Positions 15,206-23,262 of a DNA stretch of 64,000 bases are shown one piece after another. The stretch comes from Palsa-504 sp963767565 (GTDB lineage: Bacteria > Actinomycetota > Actinomycetes > Streptosporangiales > Streptosporangiaceae): NCBI GenBank assembly GCA_963767565.1, contig CAVYEG010000006.1, forward strand, positions 1,674,001 through 1,738,000. Reading direction: 5' to 3'. Positions within the stretch are counted from its first letter, which is position 1, and each line of letters begins with the position of its first letter. The translations under genes and the position numbers were made by a program. The notes beneath the pieces were generated by a model. That model saw only the letters and a list, made by a program, of their open reading frames with translations, was not told where the DNA came from and searched no databases.

Positions 15206-15970
15206 ATGCCACCATCGCATCCAGGCGCTCCGCTGCCCGGCACGGAGCCGTTCGAGCACGCAGGCGGTCCGGTCGGCGTCCTGCTCTGCCACGGTTTCAC
15301 CGGCAGTCCCCAGACGCTGCGCCCGTGGGCCGAGTACCTGGCCGGCCAGGGCCTGTCGGTCAGCCTGCCGAGGCTGCCCGGGCACGGCACGAGCTGGCCG
15401 GATCTGGCGCGTACCGGCTGGCAGGACTGGTACGGCGAGGTCGACAGCGCGTTCGGCGCGCTGTCGCGGCGATGTGAGCAGACCTTCGTGTTCGGCCTTT
15501 CCATGGGCGGGTGCCTGGCGCTGCGGCTGGCCGAAGTCCACGGCAGCGCGGTACGGGGAGTCGTGGTCGTCAACCCGTCGCTGGCCCCGGACACCAAGCT
15601 GTTCCTGCTGGCTCCGGCGCTCAAGCACGTGCTGCGCTCGCTGCCCGGCATCGCGAGCGACATCAAGAAGCCCGGCGCCCAGGAGATCGGCTACGACCGG
15701 GTCCCCGTCCGCGCGGCGGCCACGCTGCCGGGACTGTGGGGCATCACGACCCGTCAGCTCGGCCAGGTGACGCAGCCGGTGCTGGTCTATCGCAGTGCCG
15801 TCGACCACGTGGTGGGGCCTGCCAGCATGCGAGCCCTGCTCGCGGGCCTGACTAAAGAGCAGGTCACGGTGCGTGAGCTCGCCGACAGCTACCACGTCGC
15901 GACGCTCGACAACGACGCGGAGGCCATGTTCGAGGGCAGCATGAAATTCATCCAGGATCACGCCGGTTAG
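15206..15970 (+). CDS. Alpha/beta hydrolase, carboxylesterase / monoacylglycerol lipase type
   Basis: 254 residues. Oxyanion region LLCHGFTGSPQ, nucleophile elbow GLSMGG (Ser), acid in YRSAVDHVV (Asp) and catalytic His in DSYHVATLDND match Est30-like carboxylesterases, which cleave short to medium acyl esters or monoacylglycerols. It is divergent from the PlsC gene with a 53-base shared promoter region, hinting at lipid turnover. ATG 15206 is preferred to the ATG at 15167 because the extra residues have no similarity. Confidence 0.85.
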   Translation: MPPSHPGAPLPGTEPFEHAGGPVGVLLCHGFTGSPQTLRPWAEYLAGQGLSVSLPRLPGHGTSWPDLARTGWQDWYGEVDSAFGALSRRCEQTFVFGLSMGGCLALRLAEVHGSAVRGVVVVNPSLAPDTKLFLLAPALKHVLRSLPGIASDIKKPGAQEIGYDRVPVRAAATLPGLWGITTRQLGQVTQPVLVYRSAVDHVVGPASMRALLAGLTKEQVTVRELADSYHVATLDNDAEAMFEGSMKFIQDHAG

Positions 15971-16343
15971 CGGGAGGCCTCGGCTGTTTCGCCTGGCCAG
16001 CGATGGTTGGCGCGCCACGGCCGGCGGCGCCGGCGGCATCGTTCCTCGAGGTCCGGCGCGGGCCGGCCGCCCCGGTCCGGATGAGGTCCGGTATCCCTTT
16101 ATCCCTCCGGCGAGGTCCGGGCGGCGCGATATCGTTGGAGCTAGGACAAATTGAGATAGCGGTGGGACGTGCCGGACTGGGATAACACCGAGAGCAGAGA
16201 ACGTGACGAGGACGCGGCATGGCGCGACCTCGTGGCCCGGTACGACGCGCCCCTGACCACACAGCAGCCTGTCCCCTGGCCTGAGCGTGAGGACGTGACG
16301 GGCGGGTCTCCGGGGACACGCGAGGCAAGCGGGATTAGCAACC

Positions 16344-16429
16344 GGGGATGACGGGCTGCACGGGGATGACGGCTGCACGGGGATGACGGGCTGCACGGGG
16401 ATAACGGGCTGCACGGGGATGACAGAGCA
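16344..16429 (+). repeat. 18-bp tandem repeat array 1 (one unit of 17 bp)
   Basis: Units of GGGGATGACGGGCTGCAC at 16344-16361, 16362-16378 (one G short), 16379-16396, 16397-16414 and a partial unit. In the frame that leads into the downstream gene half the unit encodes GDDGLH. The 17-base unit causes a frame change. Confidence 0.85.
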
Positions 16430-16480
16430 TCCGGGGGTCATGAGACGGGCGGGGAGGGGCCGGCCCAGGTTCGGCGGGCC

Positions 16481-16627
16481 GGCGAGAACGAGCTGCCCGC
16501 TGAGAACAAGCTGGCCGGCGACAACGGCCTGGCCAGCGAGAACGAGCTGGCCGGGGAACACGGGCTGGCCGGGGAACACGGGCTGGCCGGGGAACACGGG
16601 CTGGCCGGGGAACACGGGCTGGCCGGG
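16481..16627 (+). repeat. 18-bp tandem repeat array 2 (hexapeptide-coding)
   Basis: Eight units encoding ENELPA, ENKLAG, DNGLAS, ENELAG and four EHGLAG; the last four (16547-16618) are identical 18-mers CTGGCCGGGGAACACGGG. Reading frame is kept throughout. The sequence resembles the repeat upstream of thiI in reverse complement (both contain CTGGCC and GGAA-ACG). Confidence 0.85.
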
Positions 16628-16917
16628 ACGCGGAAGGCGGACGGGCCGCGCGGAACCGACGGGGCGTACGGAGGCTCTCCGGAATTCGGGGCCGACGGGA
16701 TGAGCAGCGCGTTCGACAGCGGGTTCCCCGAGACGCTTGACCCCGACGTGATACAGACGCCGCGCGTGATCCGGGGACCGGTAGCGCGCCGGGCCGCCGC
16801 TCGCGCAGCGGCCGAGGATGACGACGAGGAGCACTACATCCCGCCGGTCCCGCCTCCGCTGCCGAAGCTGGATCCGCTGGCCAAGGGTGCCTGGGCGGCG
16901 CTGTTCGGCGGGCCGGG

Positions 16918-18036
16918 CTACCTGGTGGTGGCCACCGTGGCAGGCTGGTCCGTGTCGGGATTCGCGGCGTTCTGCGCGGTCGCCGCGTTCGTGGCCGGTT
17001 TCGCCATACTCGTGCTGCGCATGAACGACCCGGGGCCTGGAGGTCCTGACGACGGGGACGACGGCGCCGTCGTCTGAGGCTCGGCGGTCCTGCTGGCCTC
17101 CCTGGCCAGGTCGGCCGCGCCTACGATGCCTGCGTCCTGGCCGAGCTGGGCCTTCCTGATCTCCGCGAACGGCCGGTAGCCGCGGCCGGTCAAGGCCCGC
17201 TCGAAGGCCGCGCGGGCCGGGTCGAGCAGCAGGTCACCCGCCTCTGACACGCCGCCGCCGATCACGAAGCAGGCCGGGTCGAGGATCGCGGCCAGGTCGG
17301 CCAGGCCCTGGCCCAGCCAGCCGCCCACGATCTGGAAGCAGCGCAGCGCGGCCGGGTCTCCTTCGGTCGCGGCCCGGGTGATCTGCGGGCCGGAAATGCC
17401 CTCGGGCATTCCCCCGCCCAGCTGCAGCAGCCGCATCGCGCCTTCCGGAGTGCGCCTGGCGACCTCGCGGGCTTCGGCGACCAGCGCGTTGCCGCTGCAG
17501 TACTGCTCCCAGCAGCCACGGTTCCCGCAGCCGCACAGCCGCCCATCGGGGACGACCCGGACGTGTCCCGGCTCGCCGGCGATGCCCCAGCGGCCGCGGT
17601 AGAGCTCGCCGCCGATGATGATGGCCGCGCCGATGCCAGTCCCCACCGCGACCAGCATCACGTCGCGGTACCCGCGCGCGGCGCCGAACCGCGCCTCGGC
17701 CCAGGCCGAGGCATTGGCGTCGTTCTCGACCACCACCCCGCGGCCGACACGCTCCTCCACGCGCTGCTTGAGCGGCTCGTCGCGCCAGGCCAGGTTGGGC
17801 GCGAACAGCATGGCGGCCCGGTCGGCGCCGACGAACCCGGCGGCACCGAGCCCGATGGCGATGACCTGATGGCCGCCGAGAAGCTCGGCGACCACATCGG
17901 CGATGGCCTGTTCGGTCCGCGCCGGGCTAGCGGCCGGGGTGGACCGTTTCAGCTTAGTGATGATCCGGCCGTCTTCGTCGACGACCCCCGCCGCGACCTT
18001 GGTGCCACCGACATCGATGCCGATGGCCAGGGTCAC
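16918..18036 (-). CDS. glkA: Glucokinase, ROK family
   Basis: 372 residues in the reading, about 55 more than typical. Phosphorylates glucose using ATP; in Streptomyces the homologue also mediates carbon catabolite repression. IGIDVGGTK (ATP loop), VENDANASAWAE (catalytic Asp), GTGIGAAII, and the zinc motif CGCGNRGCWEQYCSG are intact. GTG 18036 follows GGGGGAG by 5 bases. The family's usual C-terminus is reached near AGIVGAADLAREA; the next roughly 58 codons lack a stop and run antisense through the end of the gene on the other strand (overlap 16918-17077). Either the stop was lost or a small indel hides it. Confidence 0.88.
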   Translation of the reverse strand: MTLAIGIDVGGTKVAAGVVDEDGRIITKLKRSTPAASPARTEQAIADVVAELLGGHQVIAIGLGAAGFVGADRAAMLFAPNLAWRDEPLKQRVEERVGRGVVVENDANASAWAEARFGAARGYRDVMLVAVGTGIGAAIIIGGELYRGRWGIAGEPGHVRVVPDGRLCGCGNRGCWEQYCSGNALVAEAREVARRTPEGAMRLLQLGGGMPEGISGPQITRAATEGDPAALRCFQIVGGWLGQGLADLAAILDPACFVIGGGVSEAGDLLLDPARAAFERALTGRGYRPFAEIRKAQLGQDAGIVGAADLAREASRTAEPQTTAPSSPSSGPPGPGSFMRSTSMAKPATNAATAQNAANPDTDQPATVATTR

Positions 18037-18112
18037 TTCGCTCCCCCGGGGAAGCGACGGTTCTCTCCCGGGGGGACCCATCCCCCCGGACCCCCCTTGG
18101 GAATCCCCCCGC

Positions 18113-18667
18113 TCACGGGGGGGCTGCCCGCCCCCCCGTACCCCCCTGGCCCCCGGGGCCGCCCTGGGAACGGTTCTGATCCTGGGTCTTAATGATCTGC
18201 TCGAAGGTGGAAAACGCGTCCTGCGCCATGGAGGCCAGGGCTCCGCCCGCGTCGGCGAGGCTGGCCATCAGGCCGGGACCGCCCGTCCGGGCCGCGCGGG
18301 CCGCCTGGCAGACCGGGCACCACTGGCACTCCGGAGGCTCATCGGGCGGCGGCTCGTTGGTGGCCTGGTCCCACACGTTGCCGTAGGGCCGCCGTTCCTG
18401 GCCCAGCGTCCGCTTGACCTGGTCGGCCACCTGGTTGGCCATGCTGCGCGCGCCCGCGCGCATCAGCCAGCGCTGGAAATCGGCGACGGGATCACCAGCC
18501 CGGCGAGGCTGGCTGCCGCCGCCCGACTGGCCATTGGTCCTGGACGAGACCGGGTCTACTGCCTGGCTCCAGCTTCCTGACTGGCGGCCGCCGCTTCCTG
18601 GCTGGCTGCTGTTGCTTTTCGGCTGGCCGCTGGTTCCCGGCTCGCCGTCACCTCGGGATTCCGACAC
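18113..18667 (-). CDS. DUF5304-like protein of unknown function
   Basis: 184 residues. A Ser/Gly/Gln-rich N-terminus is followed by a conserved middle (DPVADFQRWLMRAGARSM), a paired-Cys motif CQWCPVCQAARAAR and an amphipathic helix near the C-terminus. I associate this with an actinobacterial family encoded beside glucokinase, but the family name is from memory. GTG 18667 has AGGAGG 6 bases upstream. The 76 bases to the glucokinase start are almost pure runs of C/G and carry no gene. Confidence 0.65.
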   Translation of the reverse strand: MSESRGDGEPGTSGQPKSNSSQPGSGGRQSGSWSQAVDPVSSRTNGQSGGGSQPRRAGDPVADFQRWLMRAGARSMANQVADQVKRTLGQERRPYGNVWDQATNEPPPDEPPECQWCPVCQAARAARTGGPGLMASLADAGGALASMAQDAFSTFEQIIKTQDQNRSQGGPGGQGGTGGRAAPP

Positions 18668-18695
18668 CTGACGCCTCCTACCCTTGATCGTACCG

Positions 18696-19463
18696 CTACC
18701 ACTGCAGGACAAAGGGCGCGCCGGTGGAGCGGAAGTGTCCCACGTTCAGGCATTCCGTGACGCCGATCCTGGTCCTGCGGGCCAGCGGCTGGTGCACGTG
18801 CCCGAAGATGGAGTACCGCGGCCTGGTCACCCTAATCGCCTCCAGCAGGGCCAGGCTGCCCTTCTCCAGGCGCCGTGCCACGGTGTCGTAGAGGAGCTCG
18901 GGAACCGCGGGCGGGATGTGAGTGCACAGCACGTCGACCTCGCCGACCGCTTCGATCTTGGCCACGAACTCCTCCTCGCTCATCTCATTCGGCGTCCGGT
19001 AGGCCGACCTCAGGCCACCGCCGACGAAACCGAACCGCCAGCCGTCCAGGTCCACGGTGCCGCCGTCCAGGACGTGATGCCCGGGCTTGACGTACCGCTC
19101 CCACATCCGGGGGACGTCGACGTTCCCGTAGGTCAGGTACGCGGGTTCCGGCATGGCCCCGAACAGCTCGGCGTACTGCCTGGCCATGGCGCCCTCGAAC
19201 AAGCTGGCCGGGCTCTCGGCCTTCTCGGCCAGCAGCCGGGCCGACAGAGCCCGCGCCTCGTCGAACCTTTTCGCTGTCCGCAGCTCGACGTAGATCCGGG
19301 CCGCCTCGGCACCGAACAGGTCGGCGAAGATCCCCTGCCCGTAGTCGGCATAGTCGAGGAACAGCAGCAGGTCGCCCAGGCAGATCAGCGCGTCGGCGCC
19401 GCGGGCGGCCCCGGCCAGCGCGTCCACCCGCCCGTGCACGTCGCTCACCACGTGAACTCGCAT
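18696..19463 (-). CDS. Calcineurin-like metallophosphoesterase
   Basis: 255 residues. Metal-binding motifs in order: DVHG (residues 8-11), CLGDLL, GNVD replacing GNHD, CTHIPP and FGHVHQP. This is the class of small metal-dependent phosphatases or phosphodiesterases; the substrate is not predictable. Leaderless layout: TACCGT (19470-19475 on the minus strand) lies 6 bases before the ATG. Divergent from the acyl-CoA synthetase gene. Confidence 0.85.
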   Translation of the reverse strand: MRVHVVSDVHGRVDALAGAARGADALICLGDLLLFLDYADYGQGIFADLFGAEAARIYVELRTAKRFDEARALSARLLAEKAESPASLFEGAMARQYAELFGAMPEPAYLTYGNVDVPRMWERYVKPGHHVLDGGTVDLDGWRFGFVGGGLRSAYRTPNEMSEEEFVAKIEAVGEVDVLCTHIPPAVPELLYDTVARRLEKGSLALLEAIRVTRPRYSIFGHVHQPLARRTRIGVTECLNVGHFRSTGAPFVLQW

Positions 19464-19565
19464 GTCACCACGGTAAGGCCCGCCCGGGGCGCGGGCGCCA
19501 GCGCAGGATCATCGACGGGGCGCTTTAAGCTTGTGCTGCCATGTAGCTGCCCGGATGGAGGTGCC

Positions 19566-21395
19566 GTGCACGAGTACAGCATTCCGGCCCTGGCCGAGAT
19601 ACCTGCCAGCGCGAACCTGGCCAAGGTGGTCTTCCGCCGGGCCGCGGAGCAGCCGCAGGCGATCATGCTGCGCCGCCCGGGACCGGGGGGCCTGTCCGGG
19701 GCATGGGAAGCCGTGACCGCCAGCCAGTTCCGGGACGAGGTCGTCGCGGTGGCCAAGGGACTGATCGCCGCCGGGATCGAAGCCGGGGACCGGGTCGCGG
19801 TGATGTCGCACACGCGATATGAGTGGACGCTGATCGACTACGCGATCTGGACCGCGGGCGCGATCACCGTGCCGGTCTACGAGACATCCTCGGCCGAGCA
19901 GGCAGAGTGGATACTCAGCGACTCAGGAGCCCGGGCCTGTTTCGTCGAGTCGGCGTCCTTCGAGCAGGTCGTCGACGGGTTCCGCGACCGGGTACCGGCT
20001 CTGGAGCAGATCTGGCGGATCGACCCGGGCACGGCCAAGCAGGTGGCATCGCTGGCCTCGCTGACCGAGGCCGGCGCGGCCATGGCCGACGAGGTCATCA
20101 GGGAGCGGGCCGGGACAGCCCAGGCGGCCGACCTGGCCACTGTCATCTACACCTCGGGGACCACCGGACGGCCCAAGGGGTGCGAGCTCAGCCATCAGAA
20201 CCTGCTCTCGGCGGTGCGTAACGCCTTCCTGGGCCCGCTGGCCGCGCTGACCGCGACCGAGGACCCGAGCACGCTGCTGTTCCTGCCGCTGGCCCACGTG
20301 TTCGCCCGGATTATCGAGGTGGGCTGCATCGAGGCCGGAGTGGTCCTCGGGCACTGCGGGGACCTGAACGCGCTGCTGCCCGCCCTGGCCGCCTTCCAGC
20401 CCACCTTCATCCTGGCGGTACCGCGGGTGTTCGAGAAGGTGTACAGCAGCGCCGAGCAGAAGGCGGTCAGCGAGCGGAAGGGCGCCGTCTTCGGCCGGGC
20501 GGCCGCGACCGCGACCGCCTACAGCCAGGCGCTGGACGCGCCCGGGCGGCCGGCGTTCGGGTTGCGGGCCCAGCACGCGCTGTTCGACCGGCTGGTCTAC
20601 GCCAAGCTGCGGGCGGCTCTCGGCGGCCGGGCCGCGTTCGCCATTTCCGGCGGCGCGGCGCTCACCGACCGGCTCTGCCACTTCTTCCGCGGCGTCGGCG
20701 TCACCGTGCTGCAGGGTTACGGTCTGACCGAGACGACCGCCGCGGCCACGGTCAACCAGCCGGACCGGAACAAGATCGGCAGCGTGGGCCAGCCGCTGCC
20801 CGGGGTGGGGATCAAGATCGCGGAAGACGGGGAAATCCTGATCACCGGGTCGATCGTCTTCCCCGGCTACTGGCAGAACGAGGCGGCGACCAAGGAGGTC
20901 CTCGCCGAGGAGGGCTGGTTCCGCACCGGCGACATCGGCGAACTCGACGACCAGGGCTTCCTGACCATCACGGGCCGGAAGAAGGAACTGATCGTCACCG
21001 CGGGCGGCAAGAACGTGGCCCCCGCGGTGCTGGAGGACCGGCTCCGCAGCCACGCCCTGATCAGCCAGACCATGGTGGTCGGGGACGGCAGGCCGTACAT
21101 CGCCGCGCTGATCACGCTCGACGCCGAGGTGCTCCAGTCGTGGAAGGAACGGCACGGCAAGCCGGCGGACGCGACCATCTCGTCGCTGCGCGACGACCCG
21201 GAACTGGTCAAGGAGATCCAGGCCGCAGTCGACGAAGCCAACCAGGCGGTGTCGAGGGCCGAGTCCATCCGGCGGTTCCGGATCCTTGACGACGACTTCA
21301 CGCAGGAAAGCGGCCAGCTCAGCGCCAAGATGGGTATCCGCAGGAGCGTGCTGGCCAAGGAGTTCGCGGCCGACATCGACGCGCTGTATTCCTGA
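19566..21395 (+). CDS. Long-chain acyl-CoA synthetase (AMP-forming)
   Basis: 609 residues. Activates fatty acids to acyl-CoA via an acyl-adenylate. Motifs: the P-loop VIYTSGTTGRPKGCELSHQN, GYGLTETTA (A5), GWFRTGDIGELDDQGFLTI with RKKELI (A8 hinge) and a late lysine region KMGIRRS. FadD15-like proteins share this layout. Start GTG 19566 has GGAGG 4 bases upstream; longer readings in this frame are antisense to the phosphoesterase and are rejected. Membrane-associated but without transmembrane helices. Confidence 0.9.
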   Translation: MHEYSIPALAEIPASANLAKVVFRRAAEQPQAIMLRRPGPGGLSGAWEAVTASQFRDEVVAVAKGLIAAGIEAGDRVAVMSHTRYEWTLIDYAIWTAGAITVPVYETSSAEQAEWILSDSGARACFVESASFEQVVDGFRDRVPALEQIWRIDPGTAKQVASLASLTEAGAAMADEVIRERAGTAQAADLATVIYTSGTTGRPKGCELSHQNLLSAVRNAFLGPLAALTATEDPSTLLFLPLAHVFARIIEVGCIEAGVVLGHCGDLNALLPALAAFQPTFILAVPRVFEKVYSSAEQKAVSERKGAVFGRAAATATAYSQALDAPGRPAFGLRAQHALFDRLVYAKLRAALGGRAAFAISGGAALTDRLCHFFRGVGVTVLQGYGLTETTAAATVNQPDRNKIGSVGQPLPGVGIKIAEDGEILITGSIVFPGYWQNEAATKEVLAEEGWFRTGDIGELDDQGFLTITGRKKELIVTAGGKNVAPAVLEDRLRSHALISQTMVVGDGRPYIAALITLDAEVLQSWKERHGKPADATISSLRDDPELVKEIQAAVDEANQAVSRAESIRRFRILDDDFTQESGQLSAKMGIRRSVLAKEFAADIDALYS

Positions 21396-21658
21396 GACCG
21401 CTGGACCGGCCGGCGCGGGATCAGCCATGGCCGGCGGTGAGCGCGGCCGGCCGCGTCTGGTTCATGCAGCAGCAGGCCAGAGGTCCGGAACAGGAACTCG
21501 GCGTAGGTATCCGGGACGTGATCGCCGTCGGCCAGGTAAAGGTCAGCTGAGGTGGTCAGCGAGGTCAGCCTGCGCTGGGCGTACTGGACCTCGGCCATGA
21601 CCCCGGCGATACGCCGGGCGAAACGGGCCACTCCGGTGCTTCGCGCGGCCATCGTCAT
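21396..21658 (-). CDS. Small actinobacterial protein of unknown function; normal stop not found
   Basis: Start ATG 21658 overlaps the stop of the upstream small gene (ATGA). The readable protein has ARFARRIAGVMAEVQYAQRR and then PDTYAEFLFRTSGLLLHEP, a pattern I recognise from short (80-95 residue) actinobacterial proteins. No stop occurs before the fadD-like gene on the other strand; the frame stays open antisense to it down to 20867. The end given here is where the plausible protein meets that gene. A lost stop or an indel is likely. Function unknown. Confidence 0.5.
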
Positions 21659-21816
21659 GCGCTCCGCACCAGCCAGTGGCCGGCCCGCCGGGCCACGTGG
21701 CTGCCGGGCTGGCGCTGGGCGCCTCGCGCTGCGCTGGCTCGCCGGGCGGCCGCGGCCTGCCGTCGCGAGACATTGATGTGCTCGGTGGCCAGGTGCTGCG
21801 TCGCGTACGTGTTCAT
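21655..21816 (-). CDS. Small basic protein of unknown function (53 aa)
   Basis: Starts MNTYATQHLATEHINV and is Ala/Arg-rich after that. A strong AAGGAGG lies 5 bases before the ATG, and its stop overlaps the start of the following gene, so the two form a coupled pair. From memory such MNTY proteins are paired with the downstream family in several actinobacteria. Upstream, GGCCATCGTATGGCC (21834-21848) is a perfect palindrome and could be an operator. Confidence 0.65.
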   Translation of the reverse strand: MNTYATQHLATEHINVSRRQAAAARRASAARGAQRQPGSHVARRAGHWLVRSA

Positions 21817-21997
21817 CGTTCCTCCTTGAGGCCGGCCATCGTATGGCCGTACATCATTTAGTCTCGCGGTAAGGCCACCCGCGTCGCATTGGAGGAAATC
21901 CCTATTTTGCCTGCTGAGAGGGGCCTTATCCGGGCCCGGTCGCGACTTATCCCGGTCAGGGACGGCTTAGCCGCCGTACCGCCCGCCCGGCGTCGTC

Positions 21998-23119
21998 TCA
22001 GCCGTCCAGGATGCCCGCCAGGCGGGCGGCCGCCAGGTCCCAGCGCCACTCGCGTTCCACCCAGGCCAGCCCCTTCTCGCCCATGGCCCGGGCCTGGCCG
22101 GGATCGGTGAGCAGCTCGAGGATGCGGACGGCCGTCCCGGCCACGTCGTGCACCACGTAGCCGGTTTCGCCGTCGAGTATCGCGTCCGGGGCACCGCCCG
22201 AGTCGCCGCCGATCACCGGCAGCCCGGTGGCCGATGCCTCCAGGTAGACCAGGCCGAGGCCCTCGACGTCCAGCCCGGCCCGCCGGGTCCGGCACGGCAT
22301 CGCGAAGATGTCGCCCGCGTCGTAGTAGCCGGGCAGTTCGGGCCCGGGCACCGCGCCGGTGAACCGGACCGTGTCGCCGACGCCGAGGCTGCCGGCCAGC
22401 TGGCGCAGGTCGCGGGCGTAGGGTCCGTCGCCCACCAGCAGCAGCACCGCGTCGCTCACCGCGGCCCGCACCTGCGGCCAGGCCCGGATGAGGGTGTCCT
22501 GGCCTTTGCGCCGGACCATCCGGGACACGCAGACGACCACCGGCCGGCCGGCCAGCCCGAGCCGTTTCCTGACCGCTTCGCCGCCCGAGCCCGGACGGAA
22601 GACCGTCATGTCAACCCCCGGCGACAGCCGGACCATGCGCTCGGCCGCCGCCGGCGACAGGGCGCGGGCCAGCCTGGCCCTGAAGTACTCGCCCAGGTAG
22701 GTCACCACGTCGACCTCGTCGCCGATCCGGCGGAGCAGGGCGCGGGCCCCCGGCAGCGCCGCCCAGCCCGCCTCATGGCCGTGCGTCACCGCGACGGCCC
22801 GCCGCACGCCGGCCCGGCGCAGCGCCGGCGTGATGAGACCCAGCGGTGCCGCCGCACCGAAGAGGACCGCGTCGCAGGCATGCTCACGGGCGATGGCCGC
22901 AGCCCGGCGGGAAACGGTCGGCCCGGGCAGCATGAGCGAGGTCGGATGGCGGATCACCGGGAAGGGCTGCTGCGCGTCGAACTCGGCCGCGCCCGTCCAG
23001 GCCGGGGCGTACACGGTCACCGAGCCCGGCGGCAGCCGGGTGGCCATCGCGTGCACGAATGACTGGATGCCGCCCTGACGCGGCGGGAAGTCGTTAGTGA
23101 CGACCAGGGTGCGGCGCAC
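21998..23119 (-). CDS. GT4 glycosyltransferase, PimB-like mannosyltransferase
   Basis: 373 residues. N-terminus RTLVVTNDFPPRQGGIQSFV and the C-terminal donor-binding region (VCVSRMVRRKGQDTLIRAW; GDGPY; EGLGLVYLEASATGLPVIG with the E-x7-E motif) are typical of the GT4/GT-B family. The combination resembles PimB', which adds mannose from GDP-mannose to phosphatidylinositol mannoside in the inner leaflet. Leaderless start: TACACT (23126-23131) lies 6 bases before GTG 23119. The exact acceptor is inferred from similarity only. Confidence 0.82.
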   Translation of the reverse strand: MRRTLVVTNDFPPRQGGIQSFVHAMATRLPPGSVTVYAPAWTGAAEFDAQQPFPVIRHPTSLMLPGPTVSRRAAAIAREHACDAVLFGAAAPLGLITPALRRAGVRRAVAVTHGHEAGWAALPGARALLRRIGDEVDVVTYLGEYFRARLARALSPAAAERMVRLSPGVDMTVFRPGSGGEAVRKRLGLAGRPVVVCVSRMVRRKGQDTLIRAWPQVRAAVSDAVLLLVGDGPYARDLRQLAGSLGVGDTVRFTGAVPGPELPGYYDAGDIFAMPCRTRRAGLDVEGLGLVYLEASATGLPVIGGDSGGAPDAILDGETGYVVHDVAGTAVRILELLTDPGQARAMGEKGLAWVEREWRWDLAAARLAGILDG

Positions 23120-23262
23120 CGCACGAGTGTATAAGGCCGCGGATCACTCGCTGGCCGGTCAGGCTGAGGCCTGGCGCTCGGCCTTCCTCCTCGCGAGCTG
23201 GCGTAGCCGGCCCAGGGACCAGTACGGCGCGACAGGCGGCCGCGGCGGCGGATCGTCTGCCG

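Larger units (their letters stand above)
16169..17077 (+). pseudogene. Actinobacterial conserved membrane protein gene, interrupted in a repeat tract
   Basis: The N-terminal piece (16169-16351) contains DEDAAWRDLVARYDAP and PWPERE; the C-terminal piece (last 90 codons, in the same frame) contains IPPVPPPLPKLDPLAKGAWAALF and two hydrophobic segments ending RMNDPGPGGPDDG. From memory these are the two ends of one actinobacterial protein found next to glucokinase. Between them is a tract of 18-bp repeats. In the incoming frame the first repeat reads GGA TGA, a stop, and one unit is 17 bases long, so two frame changes are needed to join the halves. A shorter protein from ATG 16700 remains possible. 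Confidence 0.6.

Noticed and set aside
18684..19565. N-terminal extension of the acyl-CoA synthetase by about 290 residues
   Set aside because: The extension is antisense to the metallophosphoesterase and has no family similarity; GTG 19566 with GGAGG is the sensible start.
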